The notes beneath the pieces are model-generated. The model had not been told where the DNA came from and did no database searches. It worked only from the letters and a program-made list of their open reading frames with translations. The position numbers and the translations under genes were made by a program. Positions 1 through 8,777 of a DNA stretch of 64,000 nucleotides are shown one piece after another. Positions within the stretch are counted from its first letter, which is position 1. Each line of letters starts with the position of its first letter. This stretch comes from AC-69 sp963751665 (GTDB taxonomy: Bacteria; Actinomycetota; UBA4738; HRBIN12). The stretch covers positions 1 through 64,000 of the forward strand of contig CAVVVF010000005.1 of the NCBI GenBank assembly GCA_963751665.1, given 5' to 3'.

Positions 1-124
1 CACCATACAGGGCAATAATACTACTGTAAATAGGACCACTATACAGGGTAACAACACTACTGTAACTAGGACCACTATAAAAGGCAATAATACTACTGCA
101 ACTAGGACCACTGTAGTCAGGTAA
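1..124 (+). CDS. C-terminal end of a Thr/Asn-rich repeat protein (archaeal piece)
   Basis: The frame starting at base 2 is open from the window edge to TAA at 122-124, giving 40 residues. They form three 12-residue units of the type TIQGNNTTVNRT followed by TVVR. Each unit holds N-x-T sequons such as NTT and NRT, typical of glycosylated archaeal surface proteins. The start lies outside the window, so family and function cannot be named. The neighbouring lipoprotein at 1059 also uses 12-residue Thr-rich repeats, which suggests related surface proteins of one organism. The frame and repeats are seen directly; the surface role is inferred. Confidence 0.55.
   Translation, partial: TIQGNNTTVNRTTIQGNNTTVTRTTIKGNNTTATRTTVVR
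2..109 (+). repeat. 36-bp tandem repeat, three units
   Basis: Units at 2-37, 38-73 and 74-109 share a period of exactly 36 bp (12 codons), with third-position differences such as AAT/AAC and GGC/GGT. The silent variation shows the repeat is kept as protein sequence and is not a very recent duplication. Confidence 0.8.
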
Positions 125-864
125 CTTCTAAAAATGTTTACTAAATCGTTTAATTGGAGACTCAGAACTCTGCCTCTAGTCCAGACACTTACTTTATAGC
201 GTAATTCGCTTGTCATATCGTCAATTTGACTGATCCCACTATTTGATACAGTAGTTCTTTACAAAAACGCATCGCTTCGATATAGTATCTTCAAAAAATG
301 AAAAATATCCAAAATCAATAAACACAAGATAAAAATTCGAATTGTATAGAGAAAACAGAAGCATATGACCCATTTACATATTAATAAATATATGATTCTA
401 TCATATTCTGGTTATATAAGAATTCTTAAACGCATAAAGCGGTAGCTGTGAATTTTCATTTGGCAACCATAATAAGAAACATATAAGTTCGTGTTTACCG
501 AAAAAGCACTTTTACCAGTATTCGATTCACGCGACACAGTAATAGGAATATAACAGTGAAGAAGTAAGATAGATACAAGGCAAATGACATTAGATACTTG
601 AGATGCCGGAATTGCCGAAAAATCTCACTTTATCGAGAAAGTCTTTTAAAAACGATTTCACTTTTTTAGATCATTCTATACCCTATTTTCTTGTCGATGA
701 GGTGAAATTGTTTTCATAATTGATGACCAATCTTGAATATGGTTCCTTACACTCCAACTTTTATAAACTTTTCTTTCGTAATTTAGGAGAACGTGACACC
801 AGAAGATAAAGAAGTGCATTGAGTTAACTGAAGATCCCTATTTTCAGAGAATTATGGTACCATA
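125..864. other. Gene-free AT-rich spacer
   Basis: No credible coding frame is visible on either strand in about 740 bases. The stretch near 645-715 (CTTTTTTAGAT followed by CCTATTTTCTTGTC) has a diverged counterpart at about 1610-1680, so the two spacers flanking the lipoprotein gene look distantly duplicated. Confidence 0.5.
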
Positions 865-1061
865 AGACAGATCACAAGAAGAACTATTCGGTAGCTAGTA
901 GGAATTTAATTATAACTTAAAATATTAATTATAACGCAACTTAGATTGTAGGGGGAAATGACAGATCATAAGAATAACTATGTTCAGTAGCTAATAGGAA
1001 TTTAATTATAACTTAAAATATTAATTATAACGCAACTTAGATTGTATGGGGGGAAATAATG
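865..1061 (+). repeat. Tandem duplication of a promoter/leader, about 97 bp per copy
   Basis: Copy 1 (about 865-960) and copy 2 (about 960-1061) both run from GACAGATCA(C/T)AAGAA through TAATTATAACTTAAAATATT to a G-run followed by AAAT. The core of about 55 bp is nearly identical. Copy 2 carries the ribosome-binding G-run and ATG of the lipoprotein gene. Copy 1 ends in GGGGGAAATG, which opens only a 10-codon frame (958-990). The AT-rich core resembles archaeal TATA-box sequence. Confidence 0.7.
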
Positions 1062-1481
1062 AGAAAAGCATTGATTATATTGATAGTGTTGTTTGGCGTA
1101 TTCCTCGCAATAGGATGCGCGGGAAATAAACCGGTAACTCCAAATGAAACAGTAACTCCGGTTCAAGCTGAAACTCCAGTTGAAGTAGTAACTAAAACTG
1201 AAGCTGAAACTCCAGTTGAAGTAGTAACTAAAACTGAAGCTGAAACTCCAGTTGAAGTAGTAACTGAAACTGAAGCTAAAATGCCTGTTACAGCAGTAAC
1301 TCCGGCTGAAAATTATACTGAAAACTATACCACTACTAAAAACCAAAGCGCAACTGGTAATGTAACTAAAAATGTAGGTAGTACTGCAAGAAAACTGGCA
1401 CGCATACAGCAGACTCCAGCTGGAAACATTACGGGCACTACAGACGGAGTAATCAAAGTAACACCTAACAAGGGCGACTGA
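1059..1481 (+). CDS. Repeat-containing archaeal lipoprotein
   Basis: The 140-residue product starts with a short signal peptide (residues 1-20, MRKALIILIVLFGVFLAIGC) ending in a lipobox-like AIGC, so Cys20 is the probable lipidation site. The mature part is Thr/Val/Glu-rich and has three 12-residue units of AETPVEVVTKTE at about residues 37-72. A tail follows with N-x-T sequons (NYT, NVT, NIT). The ATG lies just after a GGGGGG run serving as ribosome-binding site. Such short cell-surface lipoproteins are common in Methanosarcina. No enzymatic domain is visible, and the function is unknown beyond probable surface anchoring. Confidence 0.8.
   Translation: MRKALIILIVLFGVFLAIGCAGNKPVTPNETVTPVQAETPVEVVTKTEAETPVEVVTKTEAETPVEVVTETEAKMPVTAVTPAENYTENYTTTKNQSATGNVTKNVGSTARKLARIQQTPAGNITGTTDGVIKVTPNKGD
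1167..1274 (+). repeat. 36-bp tandem repeat inside the lipoprotein gene
   Basis: Three units (1167-1202, 1203-1238, 1239-1274) encode AETPVEVVT(K/E)TE and are nearly identical at DNA level, indicating recent expansion. A fourth degenerate unit (AKMPVTAVTPAE) follows. Confidence 0.85.
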
Positions 1482-1834
1482 AGAAGCTCTAACTGAGAAC
1501 GAGATATGGGCGGAGTTAATCCGATAATTCCAAGTCAAGGCTGAATTATCGAAGTCGGAGATAGGGACAGTTAGCGAGAATCAGGATTCTGCCCATGAAA
1601 AAAATTTTTACAAAAATGGCTTCGCTTTTTTAGATGTAAAATTATCCTATTCCTGTCATGAGTTGGAACTTTTTTCAGTTCTTTGCTGTTTCGAGTGGGT
1701 AATTAACACCTGTTGCCTAAATATGGGAGTATCATATATAAAATTTAGAAACATTTGTTGTTGAAAATCACATTCAAGCTTGATGTTTCTCTGTTTGGCC
1801 TGGCTACATTCTAATTAAGCAATTATTTTCATTC
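1482..1834. other. Gene-free AT-rich stretch ending at a composition break
   Basis: No coding frame is credible. The sequence stays AT-rich until about 1832 and then becomes extremely GC-rich within a few bases. Confidence 0.6.
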
Positions 1835-1848
1835 GAGCCCATGCCGTC
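1822..1848. other. Probable assembly junction 1 (archaeal-like to very high GC)
   Basis: Around AATTATTTTCATTCGAGCCC the sequence switches from AT-rich non-coding DNA to the interior of a GC-rich minus-strand gene. That gene loses its C-terminus at this point: the frame runs on into AT-rich codons giving a nonsense tail. No terminal repeats or integration hallmarks are visible, so a chimeric join is the simplest reading. Confidence 0.75.
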
Positions 1849-3394
1849 GAGCACAGCGCGGCGCGAAGCGGGGACCATGGGGTCGTAGCCGTTGACGTTG
1901 CGGTGCCCGGTGAGGCTGGCGCGGTTCGCCCAGGCGAGGTCGCGCTCCCGCGCGCGAGGCCACGAGGTGGCGAGCGTGAGCGTTCGCTGTGAGCGCCGCT
2001 CTCCCATCGCGTGGTCCAGGGCCTCGCGGGTGGGCGTCGGCTGCTCGAGCTCCGCCACCGTGGGCGCTCCCGCCCAGGCGTCCCCGGCCGGATGGCTGCA
2101 GGAGGAGCGAAGCCAGCATGGGCGGCGCCGAAGACATGGGCCACCACTCCCTCCCGTCTCTCGGCGAGAGCGAAATAGAGGATGAAGCCGAGCGCGAGCA
2201 GCCCGACCGGCGCCGCGAGCCCCGGCGCGAGCGGGCCGGTCACGGTGGTGGCGACCGACAGGGACGCCGCGGCGAACAGGGCGGTGATGAAGGCGAGCCG
2301 TCGCGCGCAGGCGGCGGCCGCGCGGCTCGTGCGCGGGCGCGCCACTGGGCGGAGAGGGAGAGCCCGCCGACGAGGGCGAGCGCGAAGTCGAAGGCGAGCG
2401 GCAGGGCCCCCGCACCCTCCGGAACCCCGCGCCCGGCGAAAAGGAGGAGCGCGAAGCCCGTGACCGCGGCCAGCGGCCGCAGGGACGGGGGGCCTGCCAG
2501 CGAGAGGCACGGCGGCCAGCGCGAAGACGGCGGCGGGCGAGTGGGAAACGTAACGGACCACGAGCCCGGCCAGGCCCGCGATGGCCGAAACATCCTGGCC
2601 GGCCACCCCGATGCCTCCCGGCCCGGCCTCGTGCAGCGCGATGAAGGTGGGGACGAGCTGTGGCGCCGCGAGCAGGAGACCCGCGAGGATGAGCGCCGCA
2701 GTGGGCAGCGCAAACCCCCGCCACGCCCCGTCCCTCGCCCCCGGACCCGACGCGCGGCGCGAGGACGAGGCGCGCGCCGAGGAGCAGCGCGCCCGCGCCG
2801 ACTGCCTCCGGCGACCCGGCGAGGAGAAGCAGGGCGACCGCGACCGCGAGGGCGGCGGCGGTCGTGGCCCGGGCACGCGCGAGCTGGGATTCCGCCGCGA
2901 GGAGCAGCAGCGGCACCGCGGGGGCCCGCGCCAGGACCATCGAGGTGTCGCCGAGGTAGGGGCGACGAGGGGGGGGCCCCGGGTGAAGCCGAGTGCGGCC
3001 ACGAGGGCGCCGACGCGATCAGCTCCCAGGCGCCGCGCGTAGAGGAACGTGAGCGGGCCCAGCAGCGCCAGAGACGAGAGGACGAGCCACTGGAAGGCCT
3101 CGAACGGGGCGAGCGGAGTGAGCGCCACGGTGAGGGGGTGGAGGCGCTCCGGGGCGGTACGAAGCGAGCAACGGCGTCCCCGGAGAACACCGACGCATTC
3201 CAGGAAGGGATCTCCCCGCGGCCCCACGCGCGCCAGACCTCGGCGCGCAGCGGCAGGTGGAGCGCGGCGCCGTCTCCGGGAGCGAGGAGGCGGCCGTTGA
3301 GCCACGCGGGAGCGTAGGCAAGAACCCGGAGCCGCGGCGAGGAGGAGGAGCGGGGGGAGATACGCGGCGCCCCCTCCCCGCGGACGGAGCCCAC
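1836..3394 (-). pseudogene. Multi-pass membrane protein resembling YfhO/GT-C type, frame-disrupted and 3'-truncated
   Basis: Pieces of one hydrophobic protein are spread over three minus-strand frames. The N-terminus, from GTG at 3394, contains LPLRAEVWRAWGRGEIPSWN, a pattern seen in YfhO-like membrane glycosyltransferases. Membrane segments follow in other frames (FQWLVLSSLALLGPLTFLYA, then a stretch around VVRYVSHSPAAVFALAAV). The last readable motif is NVNGYDPMVP just before junction 1. At least four frame changes are needed. The likely role is glycan transfer at the membrane, by resemblance only. The defects may be sequencing errors in very high GC DNA; the missing C-terminus is due to the junction. 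Confidence 0.5.
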
Positions 3395-3441
3395 ATGGCG
3401 GGGACCCTAGCACGCCCCGACGCGCGGGCGTGAGCCGTGGC

Positions 3442-4328
3442 CTAGCGTAGCCGCTCGACGGCCGCGCGCCAGCCGGAGTAGAAGCGGAACTGCGCGACGT
3501 TGTCGAGGACGACCGGCGTCTCGTCGTGCCCCCCTCGCCGGCCTCTCGTGGCGAGGGCGAGCGAGCCGGCGGCGGCGAGCGCCCCGCTGGGCTCCGCCCC
3601 CGCCGGCCCGAGTGCGGGCGGAAGGCGGCGGAAGCCGTCGTCGATGGTCGTGTTTAGCGCGATTTCCCCCACCCAGGCGTCGAGCTCGAGGCGCGCGGAG
3701 CCGGTGAGGGCGAAGCCGAACTCGAAGGCGAGGGCGTCGATCTCCACCGCCCGCCCTTCGTCGCGCCGGTGCAAGTGCACGCGGTACCTCGGCTCGAGGC
3801 GCGCCGTGTCGACGCGGCGACGTCTCGAGGACGGCTGGTACTCCCGCGTGATCGCTCCCCGCACGACGAGCGCCACGGCGCCGCTGCGGAGGCTGACCGG
3901 CCCCTCTTCGGTCCGCAGGGTGAGCACCCCGTCGCTCCGCTCGCCCCCCACCGCCCGCAGCGGGCGGACGCGGGTCTCCGCCTCGGGCACGAGAAAGACG
4001 GCGAGGCCGCCCGCGAGAAGCCGCTGGGCCTCTGCCCGGGCCGCGTGGCGTTCGAGAACACGGTGCAGGTGGAGCCCGCCGCGCCTGACGAGAAGACCGG
4101 CTTCGTAGGGTGGCACGCTGAGGGCCCCTGCCAGCACCTCCGGGGGCGAGCCGGCGGACAATCGAGGACCACCACCAGCCGCCCGTCCCCGTCCTCGGTG
4201 CCCACGGGGGGCGCGCCCTCCCCCGCCGTGCCCACCGGCGGCGCGGCGGAGGCAGGCCCCGCCGAGCTCGAGGCTTCGGGTGGGAGCGCGGCGCCGCGGT
4301 CGAGGCACGTCGCGCGCACGAGCGCCAC
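3442..4328 (-). pseudogene. Uncharacterised protein, frame-disrupted
   Basis: The N-terminal part lies in one frame (start near 4328, through GDGRLVVVLDCPP). The rest continues in another as VLAGALSVPPYEAGLLVRRG and ends with DNVAQFRFYSGW and a stop at 3442. At least one frame change near 4140 is required. No family is recognised. The C-terminal half is beta-rich and polar with no obvious membrane segment. It reads in the same direction as the YfhO-like gene and lies just upstream of it, so the two may be cotranscribed. Base composition matches piece 2. Confidence 0.4.
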
Positions 4329-4375
4329 CGGGCGGCAGCAGACAACGCCATGGGCGTGGACTCAGATGTTAACGG
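4329..4375. other. Probable assembly junction 2 (very high GC to intermediate GC)
   Basis: GC-rich sequence of the myxobacterium-like piece ends near GCAGACAACGCC and is followed within about 30 bases by TTAACGGGAATTTTTTTC and other AT-containing sequence. No gene spans the point. Confidence 0.65.
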
Positions 4376-4578
4376 GAATTTTTTTCTGCTTCATCGCACC
4401 TACAAAAAACTTTTTCCGCTCATGGTAAAAAGACACGGCCTTAGAGACGGCAATTATAGGTGGGCACCTGATGCTATGTCAACACAAAACCCGAAAAGAT
4501 ATCCGGAGTGCGCATGTATGGCGAACAACAAAACGCTCATACCGGAAGAACCCGTCAGGCGTGTTCATAAAAGCCCTG

Positions 4579-4606
4579 TTGACAGAGGTGCGCAGTTGTT
4601 TATAAT
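4579..4606 (+). promoter_or_regulatory. Consensus sigma-70 promoter
   Basis: A perfect TTGACA (4579-4584) and a perfect TATAAT (4601-4606) are separated by 16 bp. They lie about 60 bases before the oxidoreductase start, in the correct orientation. This is the clearest promoter in the window and fits a proteobacterial-type host for piece 3. Confidence 0.75.
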
Positions 4607-4664
4607 ACCCGCTGACGCAACGGTGAAGGCACAAACATGTGCCGCACAGACGCGATAATCTCCC

Positions 4665-5390
4665 ATGGGAACAGACATGCCGTCGGGAAACAAAAAATTT
4701 GTCATTATCGGGGCCGGGCCCTGCGGGCTGGGTGCTGCCTGGCGCCTGCAGGAACTGGGAGTCGACAACTACGCGGTGTATGAAAAAAACGACTTCGCAG
4801 GCGGCCTTTCTGCCAGTTTTACCGATGAGCAGGGCTTTACCTGGGACATAGGCGGACATGTACTGTTTTCACACTACGATTATTATGACCGCCTGATGCA
4901 GGAACTCATTCCGGCCCAGGGGTGGCTCGCGCATGAGCGCGAGAGCTGGATCTGGATGCGCAACCGGTTTATCCCCTATCCGCTGCAATACAATATCGGG
5001 AGGCTGCCGCAGCGCGATATGCTGGAATGCCTTGCCGGACTGATGCACTGCAATTCCAACACGGCATTTGACTTTGAGCGCTCAACATTCCTTGACTGGA
5101 TCATGCACAGCTTCGGAGACGGTCTGGCGAAGCATTTCATGATTCCCTACAACAAAAAAGTATGGGCCTACCCTCCGGAAATGCTGGATGCGCACTGGAT
5201 CGGCGAGCGCGTGGCCGTTCCGGATGTCAAGCGCATTATGGACACTATTATTGCCGGCCGCGATGACTGCTCCTGGGGACCCAACAACACATTCAGCTTT
5301 CCGCTGCATGGCGGAACCGGTGCGATCTGGCGCGAGCTTGCCGGCCGCCTGCCTGCCGAAAAGCTGCACACCGGTGTTGCGCTGCAAAGC
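4665..5390 (+). CDS. FAD-dependent oxidoreductase (amine oxidase / UDP-galactopyranose mutase-like), 3'-truncated
   Basis: About 240 N-terminal residues are present. A Rossmann dinucleotide-binding motif (VIIGAGPCGLGAAWRLQELG) is followed by an acidic residue at the end of the second strand (YEKND) and by DIGGHVLFSHY. This is the pattern of flavin amine oxidase-like enzymes, including protoporphyrinogen oxidases and UDP-galactopyranose mutase relatives. Substrate cannot be assigned. Two starts are possible, ATG 4665 and ATG 4677; neither has a strong ribosome-binding site. The gene is cut at about 5390, where an unrelated lysozyme continues in frame, so its C-terminal half is absent from this window. 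Confidence 0.75.
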
Positions 5391-5403
5391 TGGGCGATAC
5401 CGG
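5386..5403. other. Probable assembly junction 3 (oxidoreductase to lysozyme)
   Basis: The FAD enzyme reads as far as LHTGVALQS; the next residues, IPGIDVSHHQGTIDW, are the canonical start of a GH25 catalytic domain. GC content rises at the same place. The frame happens to be preserved, so one continuous 597-codon frame results. Confidence 0.8.
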
Positions 5404-7098
5404 GGATCGACGTGTCGCACCATCAGGGCACGATCGACTGGGCACAGGTGGCGGCCTCGGGTCAGCGGTTCGTCATCGCGAAGGCCACCGAGGGCCTGCT
5501 CTCCGTCGACCCGACGTACGCGACGAACCGCGCCGGCGCGATGGCGGCGGGGCTCGTGTTCGGCGCCTACCACTTCGCCCGGCCCGATCTGCATCCCAAC
5601 GACCCGATGGGCGAGGCCGACCATTTCGTCGACACCGCCCAGCTCGGCCCAGGGAACATCGTGCCGGTCCTCGACCTCGAGCGCTCCGGGGACCTCACGC
5701 AGGCCCAGCTCACGGCGTGGATCCTCGCATGGCTCGGCGAGGTCACGGCCCGCACCGGCGTGCGGCCCATGGTCTACACGAGCCCGAACGGATGGGCCAA
5801 TCGGACCGGGGACACCACCGCGGTGGCCGACGCGGGGTACACCCTGCTCTGGATCGCCCACTGGTTCGTCTCGGAGCCGACGGTGCCGGCGAACGACTGG
5901 CAGGGCAACGGCTGGGCGTTCTGGCAGTACAGCAACTGCGGCACGGTCCCCGGGATCCAGGGCTGCGTCGACCTCGACTGGTACAAGAGCTCGGACTTCA
6001 CGCCGGTCACGATCCCCTCACCCGACACGGCCGCCCCGGTCGCCACGCTCGCGACCCCCACCGGCGTCGTGGGGCCCCTCACCGTCTCGTTCAGCGAGAT
6101 CGTCCACGACGTGACGAAGGCAAACGTCGCCGTGACGGCCCTGGGCACGGGGAGCACGGTGCCCTCGACGCTTACGTGTTGGTCGAAGAGGGGCGCGCGG
6201 GTCGATTGCGCCTCCGGCAACGTGATCACGGCGATCCTCACGCCGAGCGAGCCCGCTGATCCCCGGCCAGACCTACACGGCGGCCGTAAACCCTGCGGGC
6301 GTCGTGCCGCAGATCGTGGACCTGCCGGGCAACCCGGCGACGCCCGTCGAGCAGGCGTTCGCTCCGCCGACGGAGGTCGAGCAGGGCAGTCCGGCGATCA
6401 CCTACACCTGGCGGCAGGTCCGGGCGCCGAGGGCGTACGGCCGCTCGTACGTGGTTGAGCGCTCGGCAGGGGCGACCGCGATGTTCGCGTTCACCGGGAG
6501 CTCGGTGACCTGGTACACGGCGACGGGCCCGACGCAGGGCAAGGCCTCGGTGTCGATCGACCAGCGTTTCCGGGGCACGTTCGACCAGTACGACCCCGCC
6601 TTGCACGTCCGGGTGCCCCGCACGTTCCGGCGCCTTGGACGGGGCGAGCACACGATCACGATCAGGGTCGTCGGTGTGAAGGGATCCTCGGCGGGAACCG
6701 ACACGCAGGTCGTCGTGGATGCGTTCGCGGTGGGCTCGAGGGTCGTGTCGAACCCGGAGCTGACACCGTCCTGGGGGACGTCGAGGGTGAGAGCGGCATC
6801 CCGCGGCAGCGTCGCGACCTCAGACCTGGGTCGGTCGGAGGCCGCCTTCGCGTTCTGGGGCACCGGGGTGGAGTGGGCGACCGTGCGCGGCCCCGACCAG
6901 GGGCGCGCGAGCGTCTTCGTCGACGGGGTGCTGGCCACGACCGTGGACAACTACGACGCCGTGACGTCGGTCCAGCCGAGGTCCTTCACCGGGCTGGACC
7001 TCGGTCAGCACGAGCTCCGCATCGTGGTGCTCGGCACCTCCCGGCCGAGGTCCGAGGGCACGAAGGTCGCCATCGACCGCTTCACGGTTCTCCCCTGA
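5391..7098 (+). CDS. GH25 lysozyme with Ig-like and tandem C-terminal domains (5'-truncated, one frameshift)
   Basis: The catalytic domain (GIDVSHHQGTIDW ... VPVLDLERSGD ... WAFWQYSNCG) matches glycosyl hydrolase family 25 muramidases, with the usual Asp and Glu residues. It is followed by an SbsA/Ig-like segment (PLTVSFSEIVHDVTKANV). After a frame change near 6250 come two similar domains of about 100 residues, each ending in a hydrophobic V-x-V-x-G pattern, terminating at 7098. Restoring TPSEPLIPGQTYTAAVNPAG needs a one-base correction. The signal peptide and start are lost at junction 3. The likely role is secreted cleavage of peptidoglycan, with the C-terminal domains mediating surface or glycan attachment (inferred). 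Confidence 0.8.
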
Positions 7099-7318
7099 AC
7101 GCTGTTGGTGCAGCCGACACCGGCGGCCAGGATGCCGAAGGACATGCACCTGCATTCGCATGTGTTCGACGAGAAGAGCGCCGAGCTGGCGATGTGATCG
7201 GCTCGAAGAGCGAAGGACCAGGGTGTGCTCGCCATTCAAGCCCACCTGGGGGCCCATCGACCCCACTCTGCCCGCAGTTCACCGTCCGGAGCCACCGCGA
7301 CGCTGTTCGTCCCAGGAG

Positions 7319-7747
7319 CTACCCGGGCAGTGAGATGACGCCCAGCTGCTGCATTAGACCCATTGCGTCGGTCTGGTGCCAGTGCTCCACGAACTTGCCG
7401 TCCGCGATGCGCCAGATCGCGATGCCCGTCACCTGGATGTCTTTCCCGGTCGCAGGGATCCCGAACAGCATGCCTTTGTGGGTGCCGTACGCCGTGATAC
7501 GTCCCACGACCTTGTCCCCCTCGGCGACCAGATCCTCCACCACGTGGTAGCCGGGGGCGCCGGCCACGAACTCCATGAAGGTCTCTTTCCATCCCTCCCG
7601 GGTGGGTTCCATGCCAGGGAACGGGTTGCGCTCGACGAAGTCGGGCGCAAGGAATTGGTCGATGATCCCGGCCTCCCCTGCTTCGCAGGCAGCGTCGATA
7701 GCTTCGAAGTAACGGCGAATGAGCTGCTTGTTTTCCTCCGAGGACAT
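7319..7747 (-). CDS. SnoaL-like / ester cyclase family protein
   Basis: The 142-residue protein has the NTF2-like fold signature of SnoaL-type cyclases: a helical start (NKQLIRRYFEAIDAAC), FLAPDFVERNPFP, a central GKVVGR-like strand and WRIADGKFVEHWHQTD. Members range from polyketide cyclases to stress-related proteins of unknown substrate, so no reaction is assigned. The ATG at 7747 is the only reasonable start, although no strong ribosome-binding site is seen. The gene follows a cupin gene on the same strand after 73 bases and could be cotranscribed with it. It is intact, unlike several neighbours. Confidence 0.8.
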   Translation of the reverse strand: MSSEENKQLIRRYFEAIDAACEAGEAGIIDQFLAPDFVERNPFPGMEPTREGWKETFMEFVAGAPGYHVVEDLVAEGDKVVGRITAYGTHKGMLFGIPATGKDIQVTGIAIWRIADGKFVEHWHQTDAMGLMQQLGVISLPG

Positions 7748-7820
7748 GGCGGTCCGGAAGCTACCACGAGATGCATCGGCGCAGCTAAGGAACGATGTCC
7801 CGAGACATATCGGGTGGCGT

Positions 7821-8183
7821 TCAGGCCCGCTTGGCGTACTGCTCCATGCCAGTGAAGTCGAGAGCTACGGCAGGCTCGTCACCAACCACCCAACCGTCGT
7901 GCCCAGGAGGAATCACGAAGGCGTCTCCCGGGTTGAGGTCCAACTCTGTGCCATCGTCCATCAGGATGTGCTGTCGCCCCGAGATGACGTATCCCGTGTG
8001 TGAAGACTGGCACGATTCGGTGCCTGCAATTGGCTTGACGTGCTCTGACCACTTCCAGCCGGGCTCAAAGACAGCCCGCCCCACCGTTACCCCGCCGAGC
8101 TTGACGATGTCGGCCTTTCCCTTGTCAGCGAAGGGCCGCGTCTCGTCTGGAGAATCAAGGTTCTTAGCTTCCAGCTTTGCCAT
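7821..8183 (-). CDS. Small cupin-domain protein
   Basis: The start is ATG 8183 because AGGAGG lies 7-8 bases upstream; the frame extends further but without such a signal. The 120-residue product is a single cupin barrel: FEPGWKWSEHVKPIAG, a central GYVISGRQHILMDDG and LNPGDAFVIPPGHDGW. The usual metal-binding His/Glu set is only partly present (H in SEHV, H in PGHD). Single-domain cupins of this type bind small ligands or metals, and no substrate can be deduced. It probably shares a transcript with the SnoaL-like gene downstream. Confidence 0.8.
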   Translation of the reverse strand: MAKLEAKNLDSPDETRPFADKGKADIVKLGGVTVGRAVFEPGWKWSEHVKPIAGTESCQSSHTGYVISGRQHILMDDGTELDLNPGDAFVIPPGHDGWVVGDEPAVALDFTGMEQYAKRA

Positions 8184-8351
8184 CCCATCCTCCTTCAGTC
8201 GAAACCTTGAGGCCTCAACTGTAGCGGTGAACCATTTTCGGTACAAATCCGTGGTCGAGGGAAGCGGAAGAGTCTCATCCAGGCGCCTTGGTGGCGCGAA
8301 CCGTGCTCGAGCGCCACGGGGGAGCGGGGAGGAGGCCTGCGGGTCTGGGAG

Positions 8352-8777
8352 TTATCGTTGTCGGCGTTCGAGCTCGCGCTTGTACGTGCCGGCGCGTCCG
8401 ACCATGTCGACGATGAGCGTTGGAGGGCATCCTTTGACGAGGAGGCAATAGACCTGCGCACGCTCCGCTTCCAGATTGAGCGCGTGATCGTCGTACACCG
8501 TCAGCATGACCGCCTGCGTGAGCGGCGCCTCCATCTTCATCAAGCCGATAGCCTCGATCCCGTCCATCCCCGGCATCCGGTAGTCAACGAGCACGACATC
8601 GGGCTGGCGATCCCTCGCCATGCCCACAGCGGTGTCTCCGTCGCCTGCCTGACCGACGACATCGAACCCCTCGTCTGACAGCAGGCCGCACAGCGCGTCG
8701 CGAAGGACATCATCGTCGTCGACGACGAGGACCCGGAGGCGCGACGAGGTGCGAGGGGAATCAGCCACGACGCTCAC
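8352..8777 (-). CDS. Receiver-only response regulator
   Basis: The start is GTG 8777, overlapping the sensor kinase stop as GTGA; upstream extensions would overlap the kinase further. The 141 residues form one CheY-like receiver: acidic cluster VVDDDD, phospho-acceptor Asp in VVLVDYRMPGMDG, Thr in MLTVYDD and Lys in LLVKGCPP. All key phosphorylation residues are present, but no LuxR-type DNA-binding domain follows, and the protein ends soon after the last receiver helix. It may therefore act through protein contact or as a phosphate sink. It is the third gene of a cupredoxin-kinase-receiver operon. Confidence 0.85.
   Translation of the reverse strand: MSVVADSPRTSSRLRVLVVDDDDVLRDALCGLLSDEGFDVVGQAGDGDTAVGMARDRQPDVVLVDYRMPGMDGIEAIGLMKMEAPLTQAVMLTVYDDHALNLEAERAQVYCLLVKGCPPTLIVDMVGRAGTYKRELERRQR

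Noticed and set aside
1804..4428. Many long frames on both strands of the very GC-rich piece
   Set aside because: At this GC content stop codons are rare, so long frames arise by chance. Arg/Pro/Ala-rich frames on the plus strand show no domain or ribosome-binding site; only the minus-strand hydrophobic and beta-rich pieces look like protein.
7131..7196. Short frame MPKDMHLHSHVFDEKSAELAM after the lysozyme
   Set aside because: Only 21 residues, no convincing ribosome-binding site and no recognisable family. It could be a remnant but cannot be supported.
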